From Lachnospiraceae bacterium UBA7188 (GTDB taxonomy: Bacteria > Bacillota > Clostridia > Lachnospirales > Lachnospiraceae): DNA of 7,371 nt. Below, in pieces: positions 1 to 5,989 of this stretch. Every line of letters begins with the position of its first letter. Position 1 is the stretch's first letter. The notes under the pieces are model-generated. The model was not told the DNA's origin and did no database searches. It worked only from the letters and a program-made list of their open reading frames with translations. Location: NCBI GenBank assembly GCA_002490995.1, contig DKVC01000123.1:1-7371 (forward strand). The letters are read 5' to 3'. The translations under genes and the position numbers were made by a program.

Positions 1-77
1 TATTTGTAGACACTTCCTTACGCCGGCAAATGTTTCTGCTTGCGAGTAAAACATCATAAAATCAAGGAAATGATTAT

Positions 78-83
78 AAGGAG
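78..83 (+). promoter_or_regulatory. Ribosome binding site of the AraC-family gene
   Basis: AAGGAG lies six bases before the ATG at 90 and fixes that start. The 77 bases to its left are AT-rich and contain a possible -10 (TAAAAT, 57-62), but I see no convincing -35, so no promoter is called. Confidence 0.8.
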
Positions 84-89
84 ACGCCC

Positions 90-881
90 ATGTACACACT
101 GAATTTCTGCGAATACAACCGTTCCAACAACGATTATGACACCATTTACCGCCCTGGAGGAAGCGGAGATTACCTGTTCCTCCAGTTCAAGTCCCCCATG
201 AAGGTGTATCTGGAAGACAAAATTGTCATCACAAAGGACAATGCCTGCATCCTCTATCCTCCGGGCATTCCCCAGCATTATCAGGCAGTCCAAAGGTTCC
301 GGAACAATTATCTTCACTTTTCTTCCGACGAAAATCCCGCCCGACATTTTTCCATACCGGAAAATACAATCTTCTACCCGGAAAATACCATGGAGATCGA
401 TTCCCTGATTTCGCGCCTGCAGCAGGAGCATTTCTCCGGCCTGCCCTTCCGTGAGGAATCCGTCCATGCCCTGATGCTTCTGCTGTTTCTGTCCATCGGC
501 CGCAGCATGACCAGGAAAGCGGTTCAGAAGGATGAGACAGAGCATCTCTACCCCCTGTTTCAGAGACTGCGCCTCCAGATGCTCACCCAGTGCGAAAAAG
601 ACTGGGACACCTGCCGGCTTTGCCAACAGGTCAATCTGGAAAAAAGTCAGTTCTATGTCTATTACCGCAGTTTCTTTTCCTCCACGCCGAAAAATGATCT
701 CCTCCGGGCACGCCTGGAGAAGGCCAAAACCCTGCTGAGCAACGAGGCCCTGCAGGTAAAGGAGGTGGCCGGACTGTGCGGCTTTGGCAGCCAGGCCCAT
801 TTTACACGATACTTCAAGGCCTGCTGCGGCTGTGCCCCGGGAGCATTCCATCGTATTTCCGCGGAACAAAACGCAGAATAA
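90..881 (+). CDS. AraC-family transcriptional regulator
   Basis: 263-residue DNA-binding regulator of the usual two-domain AraC layout. Residues about 15-90 look like the N-terminal cupin-type effector-sensing domain (PPGIPQHYQ at 57-65 is typical of the sugar-binding pocket region). The C-terminal 100 residues hold two helix-turn-helix units, about 172-194 (CRLCQQVNLEKSQFYVYYR) and about 221-243 (VKEVAGLCGFGSQAHFTRYF), joined by the linker helix RARLEKAKTLL. The GFGSQAHFTRYFK block followed by a P-x-x-F/HR tail is the AraC signature. Length is normal for the family. The ATG start is supported by AAGGAG six bases upstream. Its target is not visible; it may control genes left of the window or the sigma operon 126 bp downstream. 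The effector is unknown. Antisense frames across it are shadows. Confidence 0.93.
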   Translation: MYTLNFCEYNRSNNDYDTIYRPGGSGDYLFLQFKSPMKVYLEDKIVITKDNACILYPPGIPQHYQAVQRFRNNYLHFSSDENPARHFSIPENTIFYPENTMEIDSLISRLQQEHFSGLPFREESVHALMLLLFLSIGRSMTRKAVQKDETEHLYPLFQRLRLQMLTQCEKDWDTCRLCQQVNLEKSQFYVYYRSFFSSTPKNDLLRARLEKAKTLLSNEALQVKEVAGLCGFGSQAHFTRYFKACCGCAPGAFHRISAEQNAE

Positions 882-932
882 ATTTTTCAGAAAACGCCCG
901 GATACCTGTAGCATTTCCCGCCGAAATGGTAG

Positions 933-938
933 TATATA
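933..938 (+). promoter_or_regulatory. Possible -10 element of the sigma-factor operon
   Basis: In the 126-bp gap after the AraC gene, TATATA (933-938, inside AGTATATAGG) resembles a -10 box about 70 bases before the sigma start. There is no good -35 at 16-18 bp upstream (the region reads AGCATT). I see no terminator after the AraC gene, so read-through from it is also possible. Weak call. Confidence 0.25.
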
Positions 939-990
939 GGTAAGAGGCTGTTTTATAAGAACACCCGGAACCGATATGCGGAGAATCACA

Positions 991-1000
991 GGAAAGGAGG
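991..1000 (+). promoter_or_regulatory. Ribosome binding site deciding a TTG start
   Basis: GGAAAGGAGG, a near-perfect anti-SD match, ends seven bases before TTG at 1008. No ATG or GTG is suitably placed, so the sigma gene starts with TTG. Confidence 0.85.
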
Positions 1001-1007
1001 CACGCCA

Positions 1008-1568
1008 TTGTCAGACGACGAAAGAATCATCCAGCTCTTTTTCGCCCGCTCCGAAGATGCCATGCGGGAAGTGGATCTGAAATACGGCAGAATCTGCCAC
1101 AGGCTCTCCTGCAATATACTGAACGACAGACAGGACGCGGAGGAATGTGTCAACGATGCCTATCTCGGCTTATGGAACGCAGTCCCTCCGTCAAGACCTG
1201 ACCCGCTGCTGCCCTATCTCTGTAAAATCGTCCGGAATCTATCTCTGAAAAGATACCGCCAGAACCGGGCTGCCCGGCGAAACAGCGCCTGCAATGTGGC
1301 CCTGGAAGAGATCGAGGCCTGCCTGGCGCATCCGGACACCCCGGAAAGCCGGCTGGAGGCAAGGGAACTGACCCGCGCCATAGAGGATTTTCTGGATACA
1401 CTGACCAGGGAGAACCGTGTGATTTTCATGCGCCGCTACTGGTTTTGCGACAGCTGCAGGGAGATTGCCGGACAGGTGGGCCTCAGCGAAAAAAACGTCA
1501 CGGTACGGCTCACCCGCATCCGCCGGAAACTGAAGGATTATTTGACGGAAAGAGAGGTATTCCTATGA
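1008..1568 (+). CDS. ECF-type sigma-70 family RNA polymerase sigma factor
   Basis: 186-residue alternative sigma factor that would direct RNA polymerase to a small regulon. Region 2 spans about 24-90: the core-binding and -10 reading helices are recognisable in DRQDAEECVNDAYLGLWNAV (40-59) and in PYLCKIVRNLSLKRYRQNR (69-87). Region 4 spans about 125-180, with RENRVIFMRRYWFCDSCREI followed by the helix-turn-helix AGQVGLSEKNVTVRLTRIRRKL that reads the -35. There is no region 1.1 or 3, as expected for the ECF group. The start is TTG with an excellent SD. The stop TGA overlaps the next ATG (ATGA, 1565-1568), so it is translationally coupled to a one-pass membrane protein, the normal arrangement for a sigma/anti-sigma pair. 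The regulon is not deducible here. Confidence 0.93.
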   Translation: MSDDERIIQLFFARSEDAMREVDLKYGRICHRLSCNILNDRQDAEECVNDAYLGLWNAVPPSRPDPLLPYLCKIVRNLSLKRYRQNRAARRNSACNVALEEIEACLAHPDTPESRLEARELTRAIEDFLDTLTRENRVIFMRRYWFCDSCREIAGQVGLSEKNVTVRLTRIRRKLKDYLTEREVFL

Positions 1569-3199
1569 AGTCAGAATTATTTTCCAGGGCCCTGGGAGAT
1601 GTCAGCGACAGCTATATTGAAGAAGCAATTCTGTACGAAAAAACGTCACGAAGGCACGGTCTGGCAGTGTCCCGAAAATGTCGTCCGGAGGCGTCCCGAA
1701 AGTGCTGTCTGGCAGCATCCCGAGAGTACCGTCCGGAAGCGTCCCGAAAGCGCCATCTGGAAACATCCCGAAAACGCCATCTGGAAACATCCCGAAAATG
1801 CCGTATGGCAAAATGGGGTGCCGCTGCAGCCTGCCTTGTCCTTCTGCTTACCGTCTGCAGTCTGTTTCTGCCCTTCCGCCGGAGCACAGCGGTAACCGTT
1901 TACGCTCACGGCACGGACGAAGAAATCACTGCCGCAGGCGCGGTGCTCAGCACGGGTTCCATCAGTGACAGCGGGAAGATGAAGGGAAAGCCGTTAATGT
2001 TCTATCTCTCCGGAGAAGACATTGCCACCGTCCGCTTCTCCTGCAGGAACCAGAAGCTTAGCTTCACGGACTGGACGGAAAAACGGGAGGAATACAGGAA
2101 TGCCGGGAACTTTACCGTGGCCTACGGGACGGACGATAGCGAATACTATTATCTGACCGTTGACTGGACGCCTGATGCCATCATCCGGGAGCTGACCGAC
2201 AATCACTCCAGTACCATCGCCGGACTGCCGGAAGACATGCGCGAAGATATCATTGTGCTGGAAATTACGTTTGGGAACGGCGGGACTGCCACGAAGGCAA
2301 TTCAGGTTTCGCTTCTGGACGACGGCACCTTCTTTGCCTCCTTCGATGATTATGAAATCAGCCCGGCAGACACTTTCGTGCAACGCGCCGATGCTACGGC
2401 CATTCCCGGTGAGTTCTTTTACTCCCAGGGCAGCGAGGCAGTGGGCAGCAGCGCCGATGCCGCGCCCATGGTCTATGTAAACGGCATCCTGTACAGACAG
2501 TCTCCGCAGCAGATATGCTATGATGAGAAAAAAGCCGGATTCCTCTATTTAGGGAAAATTGTGAGCGATATCACTAAACAACAGCGTTCCGAAGACAGCT
2601 CAGATAAAAACACTGCAGATACGCCGTCAAAAAATACTGCGAAGGGTTCGCCACAAAACACTACAAACGGAATGGAACGACTCGCTTCAGAAAGCATACC
2701 GAAAGAGAACCTTCAGGCAAATACTCCCATCGTGGGCGCAGAGGTCTATCAGTATGACAGTGACATTGTAGTGCTGATAAACGGGAAATACTGGCTTTAT
2801 CAACCGCTTATAAATGAGGGCGGGATGATTTTGGAAGAATATCTACCGGAAGGAGAGGCAATGCTGCTCGCCCCATCCCATGCAGCACACCTGCCCGCTT
2901 CAAAAGAAGGTACAATATCGGCGGAAAACGCACAGGATACTCCCGCCAGCGCCAGCGGAACCCTGTCCTCTAAGGCTCCTGGAGAAGCGGAAGAGAACCA
3001 GGAAGCCGAGGAAGCCGCCAGAGCCTACTATGCCGGAACGGTTTTTGAAGTTGTATCCCTGGAACCGGAAAGCCGGGAGGGCGACACAATCACCTTCGCC
3101 GTCATCGTAAAGAAAGGCGGCGTTATCCAGGAGCCGGAACGCAAAATTACCCTACAGCGAAAGCAGGGAACATGGGAAGTGACGAATGAAGGGTACTGA
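1565..3199 (+). CDS. Sigma-linked one-pass membrane protein, putative anti-sigma/sensor, with octapeptide repeats
   Basis: 544 residues from the ATG at 1565, which overlaps the sigma stop (ATGA); a longer frame opening upstream is only the sigma gene read out of phase. Layout: N-terminal cytoplasmic segment 1-27 (ELFSRALGDVSDSYIEEAI); seven tandem 8-residue basic repeats at 28-83 (type SRKRHLET); one hydrophobic helix about 85-103; then a long extracytoplasmic part. That part contains a beta-rich stretch about 107-300, an MVYVNGILYRQ segment near 302, a Ser/Thr/Asn/Lys-rich linker about 335-385, a second related-looking segment near 392-415 (DIVVLINGKYWLYQPL), an acidic Ala/Glu linker about 430-488, and a conserved-looking C-terminal domain about 491-544 ending in TWEVTNEGY. 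I recognise this type only as a sigma-adjacent membrane protein seen in Clostridia. An anti-sigma role is inferred from topology and coupling; there is no ZAS zinc motif (HxxxCxxC). The ligand is unknown. Confidence 0.85.
   Translation: MKSELFSRALGDVSDSYIEEAILYEKTSRRHGLAVSRKCRPEASRKCCLAASREYRPEASRKRHLETSRKRHLETSRKCRMAKWGAAAACLVLLLTVCSLFLPFRRSTAVTVYAHGTDEEITAAGAVLSTGSISDSGKMKGKPLMFYLSGEDIATVRFSCRNQKLSFTDWTEKREEYRNAGNFTVAYGTDDSEYYYLTVDWTPDAIIRELTDNHSSTIAGLPEDMREDIIVLEITFGNGGTATKAIQVSLLDDGTFFASFDDYEISPADTFVQRADATAIPGEFFYSQGSEAVGSSADAAPMVYVNGILYRQSPQQICYDEKKAGFLYLGKIVSDITKQQRSEDSSDKNTADTPSKNTAKGSPQNTTNGMERLASESIPKENLQANTPIVGAEVYQYDSDIVVLINGKYWLYQPLINEGGMILEEYLPEGEAMLLAPSHAAHLPASKEGTISAENAQDTPASASGTLSSKAPGEAEENQEAEEAARAYYAGTVFEVVSLEPESREGDTITFAVIVKKGGVIQEPERKITLQRKQGTWEVTNEGY
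1646..1813 (+). repeat. Coding 24-bp minisatellite, seven units
   Basis: Seven exactly contiguous 24-bp units start at 1646, 1670, 1694, 1718, 1742, 1766 and 1790; six of the seven begin TCCCGA. They encode octapeptides of the type S-R-K-x-x-L/P-E/A-x: SRRHGLAV, SRKCRPEA, SRKCCLAA, SREYRPEA, SRKRHLET, SRKRHLET, SRKCRMAK. Units 5 and 6 differ by one synonymous base, indicating recent duplication. Because 24 is a multiple of three, copy-number changes keep the reading frame. This also leaves most other frames open across the array, which produces spurious ORFs. The array lies directly before the transmembrane helix and adds a strongly basic cytoplasmic linker. Confidence 0.93.
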
Positions 3200-3277
3200 G
3201 CCATGCCCGTCCGGCTCACCACATGGCGTTTTGGGGCTTCACGGGTATATCCACACCCCTACTGCGGCCATAACGGT

Positions 3278-3302
3278 CGCATGGATTTCAGGTTCCCATG
3301 CG
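3278..3302. terminator. Hairpins between convergent genes, possible terminator
   Basis: In the 111-bp gap between two convergent genes, CGCATGG (3278-3284) pairs perfectly with CCATGCG (3296-3302) around an 11-base loop. A second 6-bp dyad, TGAGCC/GGCTCA (3197-3202/3213-3218), starts on the stop codon of the membrane protein. Neither is followed by a good T-run on either strand, so intrinsic termination is only suggested by position. Confidence 0.3.
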
Positions 3303-3310
3303 TCCGGCTG

Positions 3311-4135
3311 CTACATCTCCTGGCACCCGGGACAGAAATACACCGTGCCGCCCAGGTAACTGGCTTTCTGAATCACGGTTCCGCAGTAAGGGCATCCCTT
3401 CCCCACGGTGTTGCGGCTGAGCATGACAGGATAGCCCCCCGGTTTTCCGAACAGATCTTTCTCTGTGTTCCTTCCCCCGGAAGCAGTCATTTTCTGCAAT
3501 GTGTCGGTGACTGCCTCGTAAAGCTGTTTCCAGCGGCTCTCCGGTACAGTGCCGGTCTTCTTTTTGGGATGCAGTCCGGCCCGAAGCAGAATATCCTGGA
3601 GCACGCCGTTCCCCAGACCGGGAATCCGCTGTTCCGTAGCCAGGAAGGCTTTCATGGACAGTGTCCCCGAAGCCTGTTCCTTCAGCTCCCGGAAATAAGC
3701 GTAGTCGAACTCCCCGCTTCCGGGCATGGGCTTCTGCCTGGCCACATGGTAGTAAAAATTATCATACTTCTCGGGAATCACCAGAAACATGGAGCCGTAC
3801 ATCTGCACAGTGCATACCAGATTCCCGCCATTCTCCAGTTCGATTCTGGTTTGATAGCGCGGCGGAAGCTTCTCACCCGGCGCATAGTATCTTAAATTCG
3901 TTCCGTCACCTACGGCGAAGCGGTAATCCCCCACTTCTATCTCCACATAGCTGCCCCAGCCTGAAGCTTCTCCCAGGCGCTTTCCCTCCATGGTTTCCGC
4001 ATAGAATTCCGGCTCCCCTGTATACCAGGCAAAGGAATGCTTCGTGTGAGCCGCCTCCACACGGCGGATTTCCTGCCCCTTTACGGTCTCATTCAACTGA
4101 GCGGCAATCGTAACGCTTTCCGGTATTTCCAACAT
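3311..4135 (-). CDS. Diverged Fpg/Nei (MutM)-like protein lacking catalytic proline
   Basis: 274 residues, the usual length for formamidopyrimidine-DNA glycosylase/endonuclease VIII, enzymes that excise oxidised bases and cut the abasic site. The helix-two-turn-helix core is clear at about 161-190 (MKAFLATEQRIPGLGNGVLQ, then RAGLHP), and a C-terminal zinc finger is intact: C248-x2-C251 and C268-x2-C271. However, the N-terminus reads MLEIPES where active enzymes have MPELPE, so the catalytic Pro is Leu, while E3 and E6 remain. The beta-hairpin Lys region (RRAKYL type) reads GWGSYV. The Arg normally about five residues before the third zinc-finger Cys is Gly263. A normal glycosylase/lyase mechanism is therefore unlikely; it may bind DNA or use another nucleophile. 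Start: ATG with GAGGGAGG (4143-4150) seven bases upstream. Databases commonly label such proteins endonuclease VIII or MutM, which may be misleading here. Confidence 0.88.
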   Translation of the reverse strand: MLEIPESVTIAAQLNETVKGQEIRRVEAAHTKHSFAWYTGEPEFYAETMEGKRLGEASGWGSYVEIEVGDYRFAVGDGTNLRYYAPGEKLPPRYQTRIELENGGNLVCTVQMYGSMFLVIPEKYDNFYYHVARQKPMPGSGEFDYAYFRELKEQASGTLSMKAFLATEQRIPGLGNGVLQDILLRAGLHPKKKTGTVPESRWKQLYEAVTDTLQKMTASGGRNTEKDLFGKPGGYPVMLSRNTVGKGCPYCGTVIQKASYLGGTVYFCPGCQEM

Positions 4136-4142
4136 GGCGTTG

Positions 4143-4150
4143 CCTCCCTC
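4143..4150 (-). promoter_or_regulatory. Ribosome binding site of the Fpg/Nei-like gene
   Basis: On the minus strand GAGGGAGG lies seven bases before the ATG at 4135. It lies between the gene and the tandem repeat array, so the array would be in the 5' untranslated leader or promoter region. Confidence 0.75.
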
Positions 4151-4158
4151 CTCTTACC

Positions 4159-4355
4159 TTTTCTACTTTGTCCCGCTGCTCACTTTTCACCCTGTCGTTG
4201 TTGCTTCCTTTTCATCCTGTCTCCGCTGCTCACTTTTCATCCTGTCGTCGCCGCTTCCTTTTCATCCTGTCTCCGCTGTTTCCTTTTCATTCTGTCGCCG
4301 CTGCTCCCCTTTCGTCCTGTCGCCGCTTCCTTTTCGTCCTGTCGCCGCCAGGCCA
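4159..4355. repeat. Non-coding tandem array, eight units of about 25 bp
   Basis: Units start at 4159, 4184, 4209, 4234, 4259, 4284, 4309 and 4331: six exact 25-bp steps, then one of 22. Each begins with a variant of TTTTCATCCTGTC followed by a CGCCGCT-rich tail. Two tail types alternate in units 1-4 (CCGCTGCTCAC, then a version ending GCTTCC), giving a 50-bp higher-order period. The array fills most of the 236-bp gap between the methyltransferase stop and the Fpg/Nei-like start. Since 25 is not a multiple of three, plus-strand frames cycle through all phases and stay open by composition, giving spurious ORFs of 86-133 residues; minus-strand frames hit TGA in several units. There are no spacers, so it is not CRISPR. 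The function is unknown; it could be a leader RNA or simple slippage. Confidence 0.88.
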
Positions 4356-4371
4356 CCCGGCAATTTTACCT

Positions 4372-5076
4372 TCATCCGCCTTTTTTCGCGATAATAATTG
4401 TTGCCTCCTCATGCTCGTCCCACACTTCTTCGCTCTGAAATCCGGCTTCCCTTAACAGCTTCAGCTCATGCTCCAAAGTCAGCGGAATATCAAAATGGAC
4501 AAAACAATCTTCCGATATCGCGTTCTGTTCTCTCTTTTCCCGGTATGCACTGCGCAGGAGCTCTTCTTCCTCGTCGCAGCAGGCGATGTAGTCCCCCAAA
4601 AGGAAAATACCGCCCTCCCTGAGGCTGTGATAAATCTTTTGATACAGCTCCCTTTTCCGCTCCGGCAGGAAATGATGCAGGCTTTCAAAGGAAATCACGG
4701 CATCCCACCTGCCGTTGCCAAAATCGTACCGGAAATAATCCTGGCACACTGCGGTAAGGCGCTTATCGGGATGCTTTTTCAGCAGCCGCTGCAGCATATC
4801 CTGGCATAAATCAACTCCCGTAACTTCTATATCGGGGTTCTTTTGCCAGATTTTATCCAGTTCCAAACCGGTTCCGCAGCCCAGGTCCAAAATCTCCCGG
4901 CACTCTGACGGCAGCAGTTCCGCAAATTTTTGATAGGAACGTTCCCAGATTGACATATGTTCTTCATAATCATCCAGCCGTCGGACAAAGAAGTCAGCCA
5001 TCTCCTCCAATGGGGCATCTGACGTATCCCGGAGCCATTGCTTCAGCCCCTGCATGTATTCTTCTGTTGATTTCAC
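4372..5076 (-). CDS. Class I SAM-dependent methyltransferase
   Basis: 234 residues from the GTG at 5076. The Rossmann-fold methyltransferase motifs are clear: motif I EILDLGCGTGLELDKI (61-76) binds SAM; motif II VTGVDL (85-90) carries the acidic residue for the ribose; D113 follows in VCQDYF; motif IV region WDAVISFESLHHF (124-136); and LREGGIFLLGDYIA follows as the next strand. It resembles small-molecule methyltransferases of the Methyltransf_25/12 type; the substrate cannot be told. A frame extension to an ATG at 5229 exists, but AAGGAAGAGG (5080-5089) sits just before the GTG and a promoter candidate lies inside the extension, so I prefer GTG. An ATG at residue 8 (5055) is a weaker alternative. 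The next gene downstream is the Fpg/Nei-like one, separated by the repeat array. Confidence 0.9.
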   Translation of the reverse strand: MKSTEEYMQGLKQWLRDTSDAPLEEMADFFVRRLDDYEEHMSIWERSYQKFAELLPSECREILDLGCGTGLELDKIWQKNPDIEVTGVDLCQDMLQRLLKKHPDKRLTAVCQDYFRYDFGNGRWDAVISFESLHHFLPERKRELYQKIYHSLREGGIFLLGDYIACCDEEEELLRSAYREKREQNAISEDCFVHFDIPLTLEHELKLLREAGFQSEEVWDEHEEATIIIAKKGG

Positions 5077-5079
5077 TTT

Positions 5080-5089
5080 CCTCTTCCTT
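5080..5089 (-). promoter_or_regulatory. Ribosome binding site deciding a GTG start
   Basis: On the minus strand AAGGAAGAGG precedes GTG at 5076, with eight bases between AAGGA and GTG. It argues against the 51-residue upstream extension of the methyltransferase. Confidence 0.65.
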
Positions 5090-5100
5090 TCCACGAAGAT

Positions 5101-5128
5101 ATTGTAAACGACTTTATCTCTCCTGCAA
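5101..5128 (-). promoter_or_regulatory. Putative sigma-A promoter of the methyltransferase
   Basis: On the minus strand, TTGCAG (5128-5123) and TACAAT (5106-5101) are separated by 16 bp. The expected start site is around 5094, leaving a short leader that contains the SD. -10 matches 5 of 6 and -35 matches 4 of 6 consensus bases. Confidence 0.45.
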
Positions 5129-5319
5129 TCACCGGATCTGCACTCACTTATGCCGTACATAAGGAAATGTCTGCAAATAACTGATACGAGTTTATAGCCA
5201 TTTTCCCTGTATTCCCAGGCTTTTCCCAAACAAGCTGTATCCGTTATTTTCCGACAGTCCCTTTGTTGTTGGTTACTGCAAATTTCAACGGCTTGCAGTA
5301 TAAATAGATTTGCAGGCCA

Positions 5320-5841
5320 CTATTTTCTGTAACTGTAAAACCGATATGATTTTTCTGTCTCATCGTCAATATCCTGATACAGTTTCTGCTCTGTCAATAC
5401 AAATCCTGCTTTTTCTATGGCTCTCCATGAAGGTATATTGTTTTCTCTGATAGTGGCTATTATTTCATCCTGTTCATACTGCTGTAAAAAACAGGAAGCA
5501 TATGCCTTTATTGCCTCCGTCGCATAGCCATGATTTCTGTATGCAGCCCCGATAAAATACACAATGCCGATTTTATCGAGATCTTCATAATATGTGCATC
5601 CGACGGAGCCGATTACCTCATGGGTTTCTCCAAGCTCCACAGTATAAGCCAGATAATCGGCGGTTGGATCGTCGTCAGCCGCAAGCTTCCTTGCCTCTAC
5701 CATCCATTCCTCCATCCAGTCCGGGCTTTCTGTGTCAATCCAAATCTCACCGAGACTGCCGTCAGATGCCATGTCAGAAAATATTGTCCCATCGGTCGTT
5801 TCCAAATCCCGAATCAACAGCCTGTCCGTTTTTAGTAACAA
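5320..5841 (-). CDS. GNAT family N-acetyltransferase, RimJ/RimL-like
   Basis: 173 residues from a TTG at 5841, a typical GNAT length. It would transfer an acetyl group from acetyl-CoA to an amine. The N-terminus MLLKTDRLLIRDL is the standard opening of the RimJ/RimL (Acetyltransf_3) group. Residues 74-97 hold strands beta3-beta4 (HEVIGSVGCTYY...KIGIVYFIG). Motif A with the pyrophosphate-binding loop is YRNHGYATEAIKAYA (101-115, R-x-x-G-x-A). NIPSWRAIEKAGF (135-147) is the conserved NxxSxRxxEKxGF block. The open frame runs upstream to an ATG at 6042, but those 67 extra residues cross an inverted-repeat element and fit no domain, while GGGAGG lies eight bases before TTG. The substrate (ribosomal protein N-terminus, antibiotic or metabolite) cannot be assigned. 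Stop is TAG; no clear terminator follows, only a T-less hairpin (5275-5299). Confidence 0.9.
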   Translation of the reverse strand: MLLKTDRLLIRDLETTDGTIFSDMASDGSLGEIWIDTESPDWMEEWMVEARKLAADDDPTADYLAYTVELGETHEVIGSVGCTYYEDLDKIGIVYFIGAAYRNHGYATEAIKAYASCFLQQYEQDEIIATIRENNIPSWRAIEKAGFVLTEQKLYQDIDDETEKSYRFYSYRK

Positions 5842-5849
5842 AAATACCA

Positions 5850-5855
5850 CCTCCC
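5850..5855 (-). promoter_or_regulatory. Ribosome binding site deciding a TTG start
   Basis: On the minus strand, GGGAGG (followed by TGG) precedes TTG at 5841 with eight bases between. This sets the GNAT start inside a much longer open frame. Confidence 0.7.
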
Positions 5856-5901
5856 TGAATTCCTTAAACTCATTTTTACGGGCGCGCTTCCGAAAATGAC
5901 G

Positions 5902-5959
5902 TAAGACCGCCAGCCATATATGCTCACCTTGGACAGATTTGCAAATTCTGGCGGTCTTA
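5902..5959. repeat. 12-bp perfect inverted repeat, candidate dispersed palindromic element
   Basis: TAAGACCGCCAG (5902-5913) and CTGGCGGTCTTA (5948-5959) are exact reverse complements separated by 34 bp; the spacer contains the palindrome ATTTGCAAAT. No ORF or terminator explains it: there is no adjacent T-run. Size and structure are like a small mobile palindromic element (MITE/REP class), but only one copy is present in this window, so mobility is inference. Confidence 0.6.
5915..5944 (-). promoter_or_regulatory. Possible promoter of the GNAT gene inside the inverted repeat
   Basis: On the minus strand TTGCAA (5944-5939) and TATATG (5920-5915) are 18 bp apart, each matching 4 of 6 consensus bases. 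It points at the GNAT gene, about 65 bases before the TTG. It lies wholly between the arms of the inverted repeat. Confidence 0.35.
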
Positions 5960-5989
5960 AGGAAATGCCTTAAAATAATTTGTTCGAGT

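Noticed and set aside
54..989. 311-codon minus-strand ORF opposite the AraC gene
   Set aside because: It is antisense to a well-supported regulator with clear domains, shows no recognisable domain itself, and is longer only because of codon composition.
1599..1968. Several ORFs in other frames and on the minus strand across the 24-bp repeats
   Set aside because: A period divisible by three keeps the other frames open; these are shadows of the membrane-protein gene.
3203..3895. 230-codon plus-strand ORF opposite the Fpg/Nei-like gene
   Set aside because: It is antisense to a gene with an H2TH core and zinc finger, and shows no domain of its own.
4159..4355. CRISPR array
   Set aside because: Units are contiguous with no unique spacers, and there are no cas genes.
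4037..4455. Plus-strand ORFs of 133, 86 and 95 codons through the 25-bp array
   Set aside because: All three phases are open because the array is C/T-rich with a 25-bp period; the translations are the same cyclic Phe/Leu/Ser/Pro/Cys-rich sequence, with no SD, and they overlap the ends of two real genes.
5275..5299. ACTGCAA/TTGCAGT hairpin as the GNAT terminator
   Set aside because: The 7-bp stem with an 11-base loop is real, but no T-run follows on the minus strand.
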